Assembly (NCBI GenBank): GCA_910579285.1
Contig: CAJTTT010000021.1
Coordinates: 1 to 62,724 of the forward strand
Length of the DNA stretch: 62,724 nucleotides
From: an uncultured Lachnospiraceae bacterium
Lineage (GTDB): Bacteria; Bacillota; Clostridia; Lachnospirales; Lachnospiraceae
Direction of reading: 5' to 3'
Shown: piece after piece, positions 1 through 7,570 of the stretch
How positions within the stretch are numbered: the stretch's first letter is position 1
Layout of the letters: every line of letters begins with the position of its first letter
Program-made: the position numbers and the translations under genes
The notes under the pieces: generated by a model
Seen by the model: the letters and a program-made list of their open reading frames with translations, nothing else
Told to the model about the DNA's origin: nothing
Database searches by the model: none

Positions 1-318
1 GTTTTTTACAGAACAGACCTCTTGTTCAAAATCAGGACAATGCAGGGAACACTCCGAACAGAGGCTGCATTTATAGGCTGACTGATGGCTGCAGGCACTG
101 CCACAGATCTTCTTCGCTTTACAGGAAACACGGAACCTGCAGGGGTTATAGGGATAGCCCGGACGACCTGTTTTCTTATCATAGGAGTATTTTTTTATCT
201 CCTTGGCAATGGTGGTCCGATCCTTTCCCAGTTCTTTGCTGATCTCGCCAAAAGAGGCATTCTCCTGCAGGCATTTGGCGATGATCAGACGGTCTTCATA
301 AGATAAAAACTTTGACAT
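1..318 (-). CDS. IS30-family transposase, 5' part only (cut by window edge)
   Basis: Read on the minus strand from an ATG at 318, this gives 106 in-frame codons that run off the left edge. The N-terminal 40 residues contain a helix-turn-helix of the kind found in IS30-family transposases (core LGKDRTTIAKEIKK). It is followed by a Cys-rich stretch (CSLCSECSLHCPDF) that is typical of clostridial IS30 members. The catalytic DDE domain would lie outside the window, so activity cannot be judged. In the family the protein cuts and joins the element ends. The element end should lie within roughly 100-150 bp upstream of this start, but I could not fix it. A shorter plus-strand open frame over the same bases is a shadow. 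Confidence 0.85.
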   Translation of the reverse strand, partial: MSKFLSYEDRLIIAKCLQENASFGEISKELGKDRTTIAKEIKKYSYDKKTGRPGYPYNPCRFRVSCKAKKICGSACSHQSAYKCSLCSECSLHCPDFEQEVCSVKN

Positions 319-400
319 AGCAGCTCCTTTCCGTCCGCCAGAGATCAAAGTATAGCAAAAATGAAACCAACCCTCCAGTCGGCTCCGCATATTTGTAAGA

Positions 401-476
401 GAGAATCCATACCGCTCTCTTTGGTTAAGATTAATATACCTACAGGCTCAATCCGGGATAAAGGGTATGGAATCTC
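401..476. repeat. Imperfect inverted repeat beside the IS30 element
   Basis: The arms are GAGAATCCATACC (401-413) and GGTATGGAATCTC (464-476), and 12 of 13 positions are complementary. It lies between the transposase start and the terminator of the FlxA-like gene. It could be part of the insertion element end, an RNA hairpin, or leftover mobile DNA. The rest of 319-522 shows no gene. Confidence 0.5.
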
Positions 477-522
477 GGATTACAATTCAGGGAAGACAGA
501 ATGAAAGGAAGAGAGAAAGATG

Positions 523-569
523 AAAAAAGGGTACCGTTTCATAAACTGTCTGGTTATGAAACGATACCC
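523..569 (-). terminator. Rho-independent terminator of the FlxA-like gene
   Basis: A 16-bp stem (529-544 with 554-569) has a single C/A mismatch on the plus strand that becomes a G-T wobble pair in the minus-strand RNA. The minus-strand copy is followed by six T. It lies about 30 bp beyond the stop codon of the minus-strand gene at 600-1385. Confidence 0.85.
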
Positions 570-599
570 TCTATAAATGAATGACAAATGATCCGTGTA

Positions 600-1385
600 T
601 TACAGTCTTACATCCACAGGATGATAGTTGTAAGTCTCCTGCTCCTTTGATGTTTCGCCGTTAGGTGTGCCGGAGATGTTTTCCGTCTGCTTTTCCCCAT
701 CTTTTTCTGTGCCGGACTCACTCTGATCTGCCTTTTCTTTGTCCTCCGTGCGATTTTCTGTATTTTCTTTTTCGGAAGCTTTTTCAAGCTCTTCTCCTGC
801 TTTTGCCAGAGAAGAAAGCTGGTCTGAGGTGGCTTTCTGCGCCGCTTCCCTCGCATCGGCAAGTTCGGCTTCCTTTTGTCCCGTATTACTGCTGCCGTTT
901 CTGCTGGAATCAAGCGCTATTTCTGCCTCCAGCACGTTGGCTCTGCCATTCATTTTTTGAGCCGTACTTCCCTGTACATTCGCCTGTTTGATGGAAACAT
1001 CTGCAGAAATCATTGCAGTCATACTATTCGTAGAAATGCCTGCATTTGCATTGTCACTCTGGTTTTTCTGCTTTTTGGTTCCCATCAGATCGTCAAAGGA
1101 GGATTCTTCTTTTTTCTTTTCCCGCTCCTCCCGCTTCGCTTCCATCTGGTGCTGACGGAGCTGTATCTGCAATTCGCTGATCTGTTTCTGAATATCCTGC
1201 CGTTTTTTCATTTTAGCATCAGCAGTCATTTCCGAATTTGCAGACACTTCCTTGAGGTCGTTTTGCAGCTTTTCGATCTGTCTCTGCAAATCTTTGCTGA
1301 CGGGATCCGTCTGTCCGCTTTTACCTGCAGACATTCCTGTAGTGTTTTGGGACGCACCTGCGCCGCTTATTCCATTTATGTTCAT
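600..1385 (-). CDS. FlxA-like coiled-coil protein
   Basis: A 261-residue, very hydrophilic protein. I chose the ATG at 1385 because AAAGGAGAAACG precedes it directly; an upstream in-frame start adds only seven residues and has no such site. Residues about 30-100 form a charged coiled coil with the QRQIEKLQNDLKEV and QKQISELQIQLRQHQ repeats seen in the FlxA-like family. The C-terminal 100 residues are low-complexity Glu/Lys/Ser-rich. FlxA in enterobacteria is flagellum-regulated, but its biochemical role is unknown, and in clostridia the family is unassigned. There is no signal peptide or membrane segment, so it is probably cytoplasmic. It is a single-gene unit with its own terminator. I saw nothing convincing as a promoter in 1386-1636. 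Confidence 0.7.
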   Translation of the reverse strand: MNINGISGAGASQNTTGMSAGKSGQTDPVSKDLQRQIEKLQNDLKEVSANSEMTADAKMKKRQDIQKQISELQIQLRQHQMEAKREEREKKKEESSFDDLMGTKKQKNQSDNANAGISTNSMTAMISADVSIKQANVQGSTAQKMNGRANVLEAEIALDSSRNGSSNTGQKEAELADAREAAQKATSDQLSSLAKAGEELEKASEKENTENRTEDKEKADQSESGTEKDGEKQTENISGTPNGETSKEQETYNYHPVDVRL

Positions 1386-1636
1386 CGTTTCTCCTTTCCC
1401 GCGCACAATCCAGTGATTTATATTTTCAATTTCATAGAAAATGTCGTTTTGTCAGGTGCGCGCAGACATAATTGATGCATAGCATCTTCCCTATTCTATT
1501 TCTAGTATCGTCAGGCCTGTAAGATCCGTGAAGAGAAGATGTTGTGAAATACCTTTTCCTGGTTGTGGAGATTCTTTCGCATACATGATAAATGATTAAC
1601 TGGTCAAAAGATTGTTGTGCTTTTTTATTTTTACGG

Positions 1637-3028
1637 TTACATAGTTTGCAGCATGACCCGTAGTACACAGCATCTTTCCTGTTTATAAATCTCCTGGCCA
1701 ATCTCGATGTCGCCCAGATACTTTCGTGCCGTGTGACGGATGGAGCTCAGGCCAAATCCATGCCCTTCTCCGTTTTTTGCAGTAACAGGCAGTCCGCTCT
1801 GGTCGTCTGTTACCAGTTCTCCTGTAAAGCTGTTGGCAATTTCGACTACGAACATATTCTTCATGCGGTAGGAGCAGAGGAAAATATGAGGTGCACAATG
1901 GCATTCCCGCTCTATGGACTCAATGGCGTTAGAAAGACCGTTATTTAAAATAATGCTGATGTCAAAGGCATTGATCTCACCGTCTGCCGGATAGTGAAAA
2001 TCACAGGAAAAATCAATTTCCTTTTCATCCATTTCCTTTTTGCGCTCTGAGAGAATGACATCTGTCACGGGATTGCCGCTCTGTGTTGCCAATGCAGTTT
2101 TCTGCATCTCGCAGGCAAGAGAATCCGCATATTTTTCTGCCTCCGCATATTCTCCCTTTGTATAGAGCTGTTTTAGGGTCATCAGGTGATTTCCCATGTC
2201 ATGTCGAAGATTTCGCATATCCTTATAGAGTTTCTCTGTTTCTGTGATATGGGATTGCAAATCCTGTATTTGTTTGGAAAATACTTCTCTGCGTTTATCT
2301 TCCTCATGCTCCTTTTTCCACTGGCGGAACACATAAACGGTAGTCAAAATGGTGATATAGCAGATTACAGGATAAAATATCATCAGGAAATCATAAGATG
2401 TATAGGTGTCCGACAAATATTTTCCTGAATCCCTTACATATGCGTTATTGAGAAACTGGGTGGCGCCGTATGTATATATACTTGACACAGCAGGTATCAA
2501 CAGGATTAAAAATTCCCGAATTTCCATATTTTCCCGTTTTCTGCCATAGATCCGCAGAAGAAGGCGGACACATCCGTAGAGCAATAAAAAACCTGTTAAA
2601 GCATCCAGAACGCATTCTGCCGCGGAAAACCAAAACCAGAAAAGTTCCCCTCTATCTTTGAATAGCAAAATACTAAATCGGAATGTGATATTGACAATAT
2701 GAATAACAACCCGCCAGGCCTGCCAGCGCAGGCAGAAAAAGGTAGTGGCGAGAAACAGCTTCTGGCTGATATAGGAGCGGTCAATCAGACACATTGCAAA
2801 AAAGGCCATAAAAGCGCCAATTGAGTAAGCAGCCACGGAAGGGATGAATAAGGGCATGTAGTTTAAAATGATCATGGTACAGAAGTATAGGATTCCAATT
2901 TTCCATACTTTTGACTTTGGCGGGAAAAAAGGTTTTATCCAGTATACCAGACAGTAAGCCGACAGCAGCGTGGTGCTAAGAAAATAAAGTTCGGATGATA
3001 TTTTATAGTATAGCTCAAAATCGTTCAC
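1637..3028 (-). CDS. Sensor histidine kinase, GHKL family (AgrC/LytS-like)
   Basis: A 463-residue membrane kinase. Residues 1-225 hold about six hydrophobic segments that form the sensor. A coiled-coil linker follows. The phosphoacceptor box RHDMGNHLMTL lies near residue 280, the N box (NNGLSNAIESI) near 370 and the G box (GHGFGLSSIRH) near 430. This is the GHKL layout of kinases that pair with LytTR regulators and often sense peptides. The start is GTG at 3028. It overlaps the regulator's stop codon as GTGA and follows an AAAGGAG site, so translation is coupled to the regulator. The signal is unknown, and no obvious signal peptide gene lies beside it. Confidence 0.9.
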   Translation of the reverse strand: MNDFELYYKISSELYFLSTTLLSAYCLVYWIKPFFPPKSKVWKIGILYFCTMIILNYMPLFIPSVAAYSIGAFMAFFAMCLIDRSYISQKLFLATTFFCLRWQAWRVVIHIVNITFRFSILLFKDRGELFWFWFSAAECVLDALTGFLLLYGCVRLLLRIYGRKRENMEIREFLILLIPAVSSIYTYGATQFLNNAYVRDSGKYLSDTYTSYDFLMIFYPVICYITILTTVYVFRQWKKEHEEDKRREVFSKQIQDLQSHITETEKLYKDMRNLRHDMGNHLMTLKQLYTKGEYAEAEKYADSLACEMQKTALATQSGNPVTDVILSERKKEMDEKEIDFSCDFHYPADGEINAFDISIILNNGLSNAIESIERECHCAPHIFLCSYRMKNMFVVEIANSFTGELVTDDQSGLPVTAKNGEGHGFGLSSIRHTARKYLGDIEIGQEIYKQERCCVLRVMLQTM

Positions 3029-3792
3029 TTATCGGCTCCTTTGCTTTGGTTTCGATTGATATACTGCATATATTGCCTCACAAATCCGGCAAACTGCTTT
3101 TTAGACACAGGAACAGATCCCTTATCCAGCCAGATTGTGGTTGCATTATATCTTTCCACATATTTCAGATTTACCAGATAAGCCCGGTGGGTGCGGTAAA
3201 AATCCATTCCGGTCTGCTTGCAAAGATCTGTCAATTTTCCGTAGTATTCGATTTCACCGTTTGTGGTGTGCAGTATGATCTTTCGATTAAACACTTCTGC
3301 AAAAATGATATCTGCAAGCAGTACCTTAGTGGAAAGGCTGCCCCGCTTGACAAGAATTGCTAAAGGCTGGGTCTGATCCTTTTGCGCTGGAATCGTGGTT
3401 TTTGCCTGTTTTTTATATTGTTGTAAAGCCTTGTCGAGTACCTCACCCAGCTTTTCGTCTTCGAATGGTTTTACCAGATAATGAAAAGCGTTCACGTCGA
3501 AAGCTTCGTAGACATATTCCGATAATGCTGTCACAAATATCAGGATCATATCCTGATTTTTACGACGCAGCTCTCTGGCGGTCTGCATTCCGTTTTTGCC
3601 AGGCATCTGGATATCCAGAAAAAGAATGTCAGGGATTTTCTCATCAGGCAGGGCAAGTAGTCCGTCTCCTGTTTCAAGATCGTAAATTTGACAAATAAAT
3701 TCGGAATTTTTACAATGTTTATCAATTTTTTGCCGCAGTATCTCACGCACGGCTTTTTCATCGTCGCATATAGCAATTTTCACTGTTTTCAT
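3025..3792 (-). CDS. LytTR-family response regulator
   Basis: A 255-residue two-domain regulator. The receiver domain covers residues 1-120, with the acidic pair in ICDDEK, the phosphoacceptor Asp in ILFLDIQMPGKNG and the conserved Lys in LVKPFEDEK. The LytTR DNA-binding domain covers about 150-245 (FYRTHRAYLVNLKYVERY). The ATG at 3792 follows GGAGAAAAGCAC; a longer open frame to 3894 adds 34 residues with no family support. It is the first gene of the pair and is coupled to the kinase by overlapping stop and start. LytTR proteins bind two direct repeats about two helical turns apart. Candidate repeats lie in the divergent region at 3965-3995. Confidence 0.92.
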   Translation of the reverse strand: MKTVKIAICDDEKAVREILRQKIDKHCKNSEFICQIYDLETGDGLLALPDEKIPDILFLDIQMPGKNGMQTARELRRKNQDMILIFVTALSEYVYEAFDVNAFHYLVKPFEDEKLGEVLDKALQQYKKQAKTTIPAQKDQTQPLAILVKRGSLSTKVLLADIIFAEVFNRKIILHTTNGEIEYYGKLTDLCKQTGMDFYRTHRAYLVNLKYVERYNATTIWLDKGSVPVSKKQFAGFVRQYMQYINRNQSKGADK

Positions 3793-3958
3793 GTGCTTTT
3801 CTCCATTTATCATAAAATAAGTATACATGATATTTCCTAAGATGCCCCTTCTTTTCCTAAAAAATGTTGTGAATGGACTAAATTTTGGTGTCAACGAAAA
3901 AACCGGCGGCCGAGAAGTAAGGCGTTGGTTTTTATAAGCGTGTAAGCAGGATTTAGCT

Positions 3959-3995
3959 GTGTATTGTTACACATTTTCTGCAATATATGTTACAC
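3959..3995 (+). promoter_or_regulatory. Candidate regulator site: repeated TGTTACAC
   Basis: TGTTACAC occurs at 3965-3972 and again at 3988-3995, a 23-bp period. The first copy also sits in an inverted repeat, GTGTA-4-TACAC (3959-3972). The pair lies between the divergent LytTR regulator and the gene at 4065, just upstream of a TATATA at 4004-4009. This resembles a LytTR target, but the spacing is 1-2 bp longer than usual. The rest of 3793-4064 shows no gene. Confidence 0.35.
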
Positions 3996-4064
3996 TGAAT
4001 CTGTATATAGAACGTCCTCGAGAGGCGGAAGTAATTTTTTAAAAGAGTGTAAAGGGTAAAAGAA

Positions 4065-4412
4065 ATGGCTGATATGGACGATGGAAAAGTAATTTTGAAG
4101 AAGATTGTGATTGCGGATACAGAGGAGGAAGATACAATATCCAGGAAAGAAGCGGCGCCGTCTGCTCTTTCGGAAGATGTCAGAATGCTGGTCACAAGCA
4201 TGATTCATCAGGATGGAAAGGCTTTCGCAAGAGTTTCTTTTCTGCGGGACAGGGACTGGGCGGAAGGGATTGTGCCGGGCGGCCGGATTGAAAAATCGGA
4301 AGGGTTCAGCGGGGAAGAGATTGAGAAGCTGGAGGCCTATCTTGCAGGAGAGCAGGAGATGATTTTGCAGCAGGCAAAGGGTGTAAATCCCATTAGAAAT
4401 TTATTTCGCTAA
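4065..4412 (+). CDS. Conserved-looking small protein, function unknown
   Basis: A 115-residue acidic, soluble protein with no signal peptide or membrane segment. The start ATG follows AAAGGGTAAAAGAA. The middle (about residues 40-75) alternates hydrophobic and charged residues, with FARVSFLRDRDWAEG and IVPGGRIE. The C-terminal 30 residues look helical and end in NPIRNLFR. I do not recognise a family. It lies 51 bp upstream of the MgtC-like gene on the same strand with no terminator between them, so they may share a transcript. It may be under the neighbouring LytTR regulator, because the repeated TGTTACAC site lies upstream. Real coding is supported by the ribosome site, the even codon use and the lack of a competing frame. 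Confidence 0.6.
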   Translation: MADMDDGKVILKKIVIADTEEEDTISRKEAAPSALSEDVRMLVTSMIHQDGKAFARVSFLRDRDWAEGIVPGGRIEKSEGFSGEEIEKLEAYLAGEQEMILQQAKGVNPIRNLFR

Positions 4413-4463
4413 GAGCCGCCTGCTGATGGGTGTGGATTGAATGACAGCATGGAGGAAATACAT

Positions 4464-5141
4464 ATGATATTCGGGGATTTTTCAGATTGGACAACACAGA
4501 ATCTTATCATAAGAATCATTGCATCGATGATTCTCGGCGGCATTATTGGTCTGGACCGGGGAATGAAACACCGGGGCGCGGGCACGAAGACGATGACCGT
4601 AGTCTGTCTGGGCGCCACGCTGGTGATGTTGACGGAGCAGTATATCCAGATCCATTTTCCAGGCCTTGCCAATATGGATCGTATGGCGGCGCAGGTCATA
4701 AGCGGCGTCGGTTTTCTCGGGGTAGGCACGATTATCATATCTAACCACCGGGTGAGGGGATTGACAACGGCGGCTTCTCTCTGGGCCAGCGCCACGATCG
4801 GGCTGGCGGTAGGAATCGGATTTGTGGAAGGCGGCGTTCTGATTACTCTCGTCATGCTGTTTTCCCTGCATGTGCTTCCTTTCGTGGAGCGTTTTGCCAC
4901 CAGAAACTCCCGCTATTGCAATGTCATCATTGATCTGGAAGAAAGCCGGTATCTGCATGTGATTATCCAGGATTTGAAAGCGGCTGATATTTCTGTGGAT
5001 TCTATGGAGATCAGCACTTCCAAAATTGGGGACAGTATTTCGGCATATTTGATTCTGCATACCAAAAAAGCCATAGAAAAAACGGAAATTTATGAAATTA
5101 TCACAAAGTCGGACAAGGTGGAGTCGGTGGATTTTCTGTGA
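4464..5141 (+). CDS. MgtC/SapB-family membrane protein
   Basis: A 225-residue protein with about four N-terminal membrane segments (residues 10-130) and a cytoplasmic C-terminal domain of about 85 residues. Family hallmarks are the first-helix motif LGGIIGLDRG, then HRGAGTKTMTVVCLGA and VISGVGFLGVGTI, which match the MgtC core. The ATG at 4464 follows GGAGGAAATACAT. A TTG at 4437 in the same frame is less likely. MgtC proteins affect growth in low magnesium and inhibit F-type ATPase in some pathogens; many commensal relatives are uncharacterised. The C-terminal part (DLEESRYLHVIIQDL) resembles the ACT-like tail of longer members. Confidence 0.9.
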   Translation: MIFGDFSDWTTQNLIIRIIASMILGGIIGLDRGMKHRGAGTKTMTVVCLGATLVMLTEQYIQIHFPGLANMDRMAAQVISGVGFLGVGTIIISNHRVRGLTTAASLWASATIGLAVGIGFVEGGVLITLVMLFSLHVLPFVERFATRNSRYCNVIIDLEESRYLHVIIQDLKAADISVDSMEISTSKIGDSISAYLILHTKKAIEKTEIYEIITKSDKVESVDFL

Positions 5142-5194
5142 TATGACTTTGCTTTATTGAATTATGGAATCTGATAACGGAAGGAAGCGAATAA

Positions 5195-5911
5195 ATGCCA
5201 TCAAAAACATTTTTATGGATTGAAGATAGAAAAGATAAAGCGAGTTACAGGTTTTGGGAAAGCATTTTGAAAGAATTATGTCCTGATGTTGAGGTGGTGA
5301 GCAAAAAGAATAACAGTGAGCTTGTGAAAGCAGTTATGAATTTAGATGACACGAACAATCAATATGTGATTGTGTTTGATCATTCTTTTGATAATCTGCA
5401 GGTAGTGATGGAGCTAAAATTATTGAGTCATTATGCAGATCAAAAGGAAAACGTTGCAATGATAGATATCATATGTTTTGAGTATATTTTGCTGGAATTT
5501 AAAAATTTAATTAATTGGATTTATGCAGCTGACGATGAATATCTGGAGAAGAGGGCAGGCGCAATAGCAGCAAGAGAAAAATTAATTAATTCTATCAATA
5601 ATGGTATGATGAATTATAAAGATATAAAAGAGATTGTTGCATATATAAAACATGCTGGTGAATACAATATAGAACAGCTTGCAACAAAGCTTTTATTTGA
5701 TTTGACTAGAAATACAGGATTCGAGGTTTCGAAGGGCAGTATCGGAGATTGCTGGATAAAATCGTGTTGTGAATGGCCTGATCGGGAAGAAAATGATATA
5801 TGTGGCTTGGATCATAACAGATTATCCATATATGATAAAATGAAAAATATATATGAAGGGACATGTCTGAAAGAACAATTCCTCACAGCAGGATTGGAGG
5901 TGTCGTTATGA
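5195..5911 (+). CDS. TOPRIM/DUF4435-like protein of a three-gene module
   Basis: A 238-residue soluble protein preceded by GGAAGGAAGCG. The N-terminus has FLWIEDRKDKASYRFWE, where Glu may be the TOPRIM acidic residue. Then YVIVFDHSFDN near residue 70 supplies the spaced Asp pair, and CFEYILLEF near 105 resembles the 'hdLEnyll' element of DUF4435. TOPRIM proteins cut or reseal nucleic acid, and DUF4435 proteins usually work with an ATPase. The C-terminal half is helical and unassigned. Its stop overlaps the next start (ATGA), and a small ATPase follows as third gene. The three genes are clearly AT-richer than the MgtC and ExoA genes on either side, which suggests transfer. The family placement is my motif reading and is not certain. 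Confidence 0.5.
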   Translation: MPSKTFLWIEDRKDKASYRFWESILKELCPDVEVVSKKNNSELVKAVMNLDDTNNQYVIVFDHSFDNLQVVMELKLLSHYADQKENVAMIDIICFEYILLEFKNLINWIYAADDEYLEKRAGAIAAREKLINSINNGMMNYKDIKEIVAYIKHAGEYNIEQLATKLLFDLTRNTGFEVSKGSIGDCWIKSCCEWPDREENDICGLDHNRLSIYDKMKNIYEGTCLKEQFLTAGLEVSL

Positions 5912-6351
5912 TTACGATTTTTAAGGACAGACAGGATATTCCAAAGACTATGGAATATGTAGAATTAAATGATTTGTTTTTCAATCAAAATACAGCAATG
6001 ATGATAGATGGACAGGCAGAAAAAATTATTGAAATCATTGACGATGCAAAGTTAATTAGTAAATACAAGATCAAGTCAAGATTTAATGATGTCGCAATAG
6101 ATATTGATAAGCTTTCAGCAGGATGCAAAACTGTATTGAATGTCATGTATTATCCAGACAAGGTATTTTGTCTCAAGGAATGTGGTAATAATGCATTAGA
6201 GGTGCTATATGGATTTGAAAAAGGAAATGTCTGCAGTGAATATGCATTGATTCCGTTTGGTATGGTTTCTGTCATGGTACAAGGGAAAACTGATAGAATG
6301 GTTATAAGTGATTATGAAACATTAAAGGAGTGGTGGGATAATGAGAAGTAA
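5908..6351 (+). CDS. DUF4869-like protein, middle gene of the module
   Basis: A 147-residue soluble protein. The start ATG at 5908 follows TTGGAGGTGTCGTT and overlaps the previous stop as ATGA. The sequence has a short beta-rich N-terminus, LNDLFFNQNTAMMIDG, then LSAGCKTVLNVMYYPD and CLKECGNNALEVLYG. The LSxGCKT and CGNN blocks recall the DUF4869 family of small clostridial proteins, whose function is unknown. It has no membrane segment and no catalytic pattern that I recognise. Its place between a nuclease-like and an ATPase-like gene makes it a candidate sensor, adaptor or inhibitor. The DUF name is from memory and needs a profile search. Confidence 0.5.
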   Translation: MITIFKDRQDIPKTMEYVELNDLFFNQNTAMMIDGQAEKIIEIIDDAKLISKYKIKSRFNDVAIDIDKLSAGCKTVLNVMYYPDKVFCLKECGNNALEVLYGFEKGNVCSEYALIPFGMVSVMVQGKTDRMVISDYETLKEWWDNEK

Positions 6352-6769
6352 GCCGATTGTAATGGAACATTTTTCTACAGTTCATTCCTCCTTTGTTGTG
6401 GATTTTGTATTTAAGAATAACATAACAGTATTGATGGGAGATTCTGGAATAGGGAAAACGGCGGCATTTTCATTTATCAGAGAATGCATGGCCGTTAACC
6501 CTCAAATCTTATGTTTGAATTATCTGGATTATCAGAAAGACATTAAAGAAATTATCTGTAAAGTGGAAGGAAAACTGATTGTAGTTGATAATGCAGATAT
6601 TTTGTTAAATGATGATACGAGAAAATATATTTCTCTTGATGATAAGAACCAGTATCTAATCATCGGCAGAAATCCTAAAAATTTTTTCACCACCAAAGAA
6701 AATCTGTTTGAATTGGTGAGTGAAAAGATCGGTGAGCAGACAAAATTTAAAATAAAGGAATATCTATAA
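6341..6769 (+). CDS. Small P-loop ATPase of the three-gene module
   Basis: A 142-residue protein whose start overlaps the previous gene by 11 bp and follows AAAGGAG. A Walker A motif (MGDSGIGKTAAF) lies near residue 30 and a Walker B-like strand (GKLIVVDNADILL) near residue 85, with Asp but no following Glu. A third strand, QYLIIGRNP, may be the sensor-like element. At 142 residues it is much shorter than usual ABC or AAA ATPases and has no visible signature motif, so it may be a minimal switch or regulatory NTPase. It ends 11 bp before the convergent exonuclease gene. The three-gene set has no terminator between its genes and reads as one operon. Confidence 0.6.
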   Translation: MRSKPIVMEHFSTVHSSFVVDFVFKNNITVLMGDSGIGKTAAFSFIRECMAVNPQILCLNYLDYQKDIKEIICKVEGKLIVVDNADILLNDDTRKYISLDDKNQYLIIGRNPKNFFTTKENLFELVSEKIGEQTKFKIKEYL

Positions 6770-6780
6770 AAATCGAAAAC

Positions 6781-7533
6781 CTACCGTATTATCAGCCCCA
6801 CCGGGCAATGATCAGATCCCATCACTTCACTGTAAATCATGGCGTCTTCCAGTCTGTCTTTCAAGGATGCAGAGGTGAGGAAGTAGTCGATACGCCACCC
6901 TGCATTTTTTGCCCGCGCGCTGAAGCGGTAAGACCACCACGAATAAACGCCTTCCAGATCGGGATAAAAATGGCGGAAAGTGTCAATAAATCCTGCCTCG
7001 ACAAGAGCCGTGAATTTCCCGCGCTCCTCGTCCGTGAATCCTGCATTTTTACGGTTGGATTTGGGATTCTTTAAGTCGATTTCTTTATGTGCCACATTCA
7101 GGTCGCCGCAGAAGATGACAGGTTTGGTCTCTTCCAGTTTTTTCAGATAGGATAGAAAATCATCCTCCCATTTCATGCGGTAATCCAGGCGCGCCAGTTC
7201 ATTTTGGGAATTGGGCGTATACACGGTAACAAAATAGAAATCTGGATATTCCAAGGTAAGCACGCGGCCCTCATGGTCGTGCTCCTCCATACCAATGCCG
7301 CAAGTCACCCGAAGGGCTTCTTCCTTTGCAAAAATGGCGGTGCCGGAGTAGCCTTTCTTTTCGGCATAATTCCAGTATTGATGATAACCCGGCAGTTCGA
7401 GGTCAATCTGCCCCGCCTGCAGCTTGGTTTCCTGTAAGCAGAAAATATCCGCGTCCGCTTCCTTGAAAAAATCTAAAAATCCTTTTCCCACGCAGGCTCT
7501 TAATCCGTTCACATTCCAGGAAATAAATTTCAT
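6781..7533 (-). CDS. xth: Exodeoxyribonuclease III / AP endonuclease
   Basis: A 250-residue enzyme of normal family length. The ATG at 7533 begins the standard MKFISWNVNGLRA; the longer open frame upstream overlaps the next gene. Catalytic motifs are all present: Asn in WNVNG, Glu in CLQETKL, Asp/Asn in CGDLNVAH and the C-terminal GSDHCPVGL. It removes 3' blocks and nicks abasic sites in base excision repair in the cytoplasm. It lies 37 bp downstream of the SGNH-like gene on the same strand and may be read through from the MBOAT promoter. Its convergent neighbour is the small ATPase gene. Confidence 0.95.
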   Translation of the reverse strand: MKFISWNVNGLRACVGKGFLDFFKEADADIFCLQETKLQAGQIDLELPGYHQYWNYAEKKGYSGTAIFAKEEALRVTCGIGMEEHDHEGRVLTLEYPDFYFVTVYTPNSQNELARLDYRMKWEDDFLSYLKKLEETKPVIFCGDLNVAHKEIDLKNPKSNRKNAGFTDEERGKFTALVEAGFIDTFRHFYPDLEGVYSWWSYRFSARAKNAGWRIDYFLTSASLKDRLEDAMIYSEVMGSDHCPVGLIIR

Positions 7534-7570
7534 TGTCTGTCCGATTCCTTTCCGTTGTAACATATGATAG

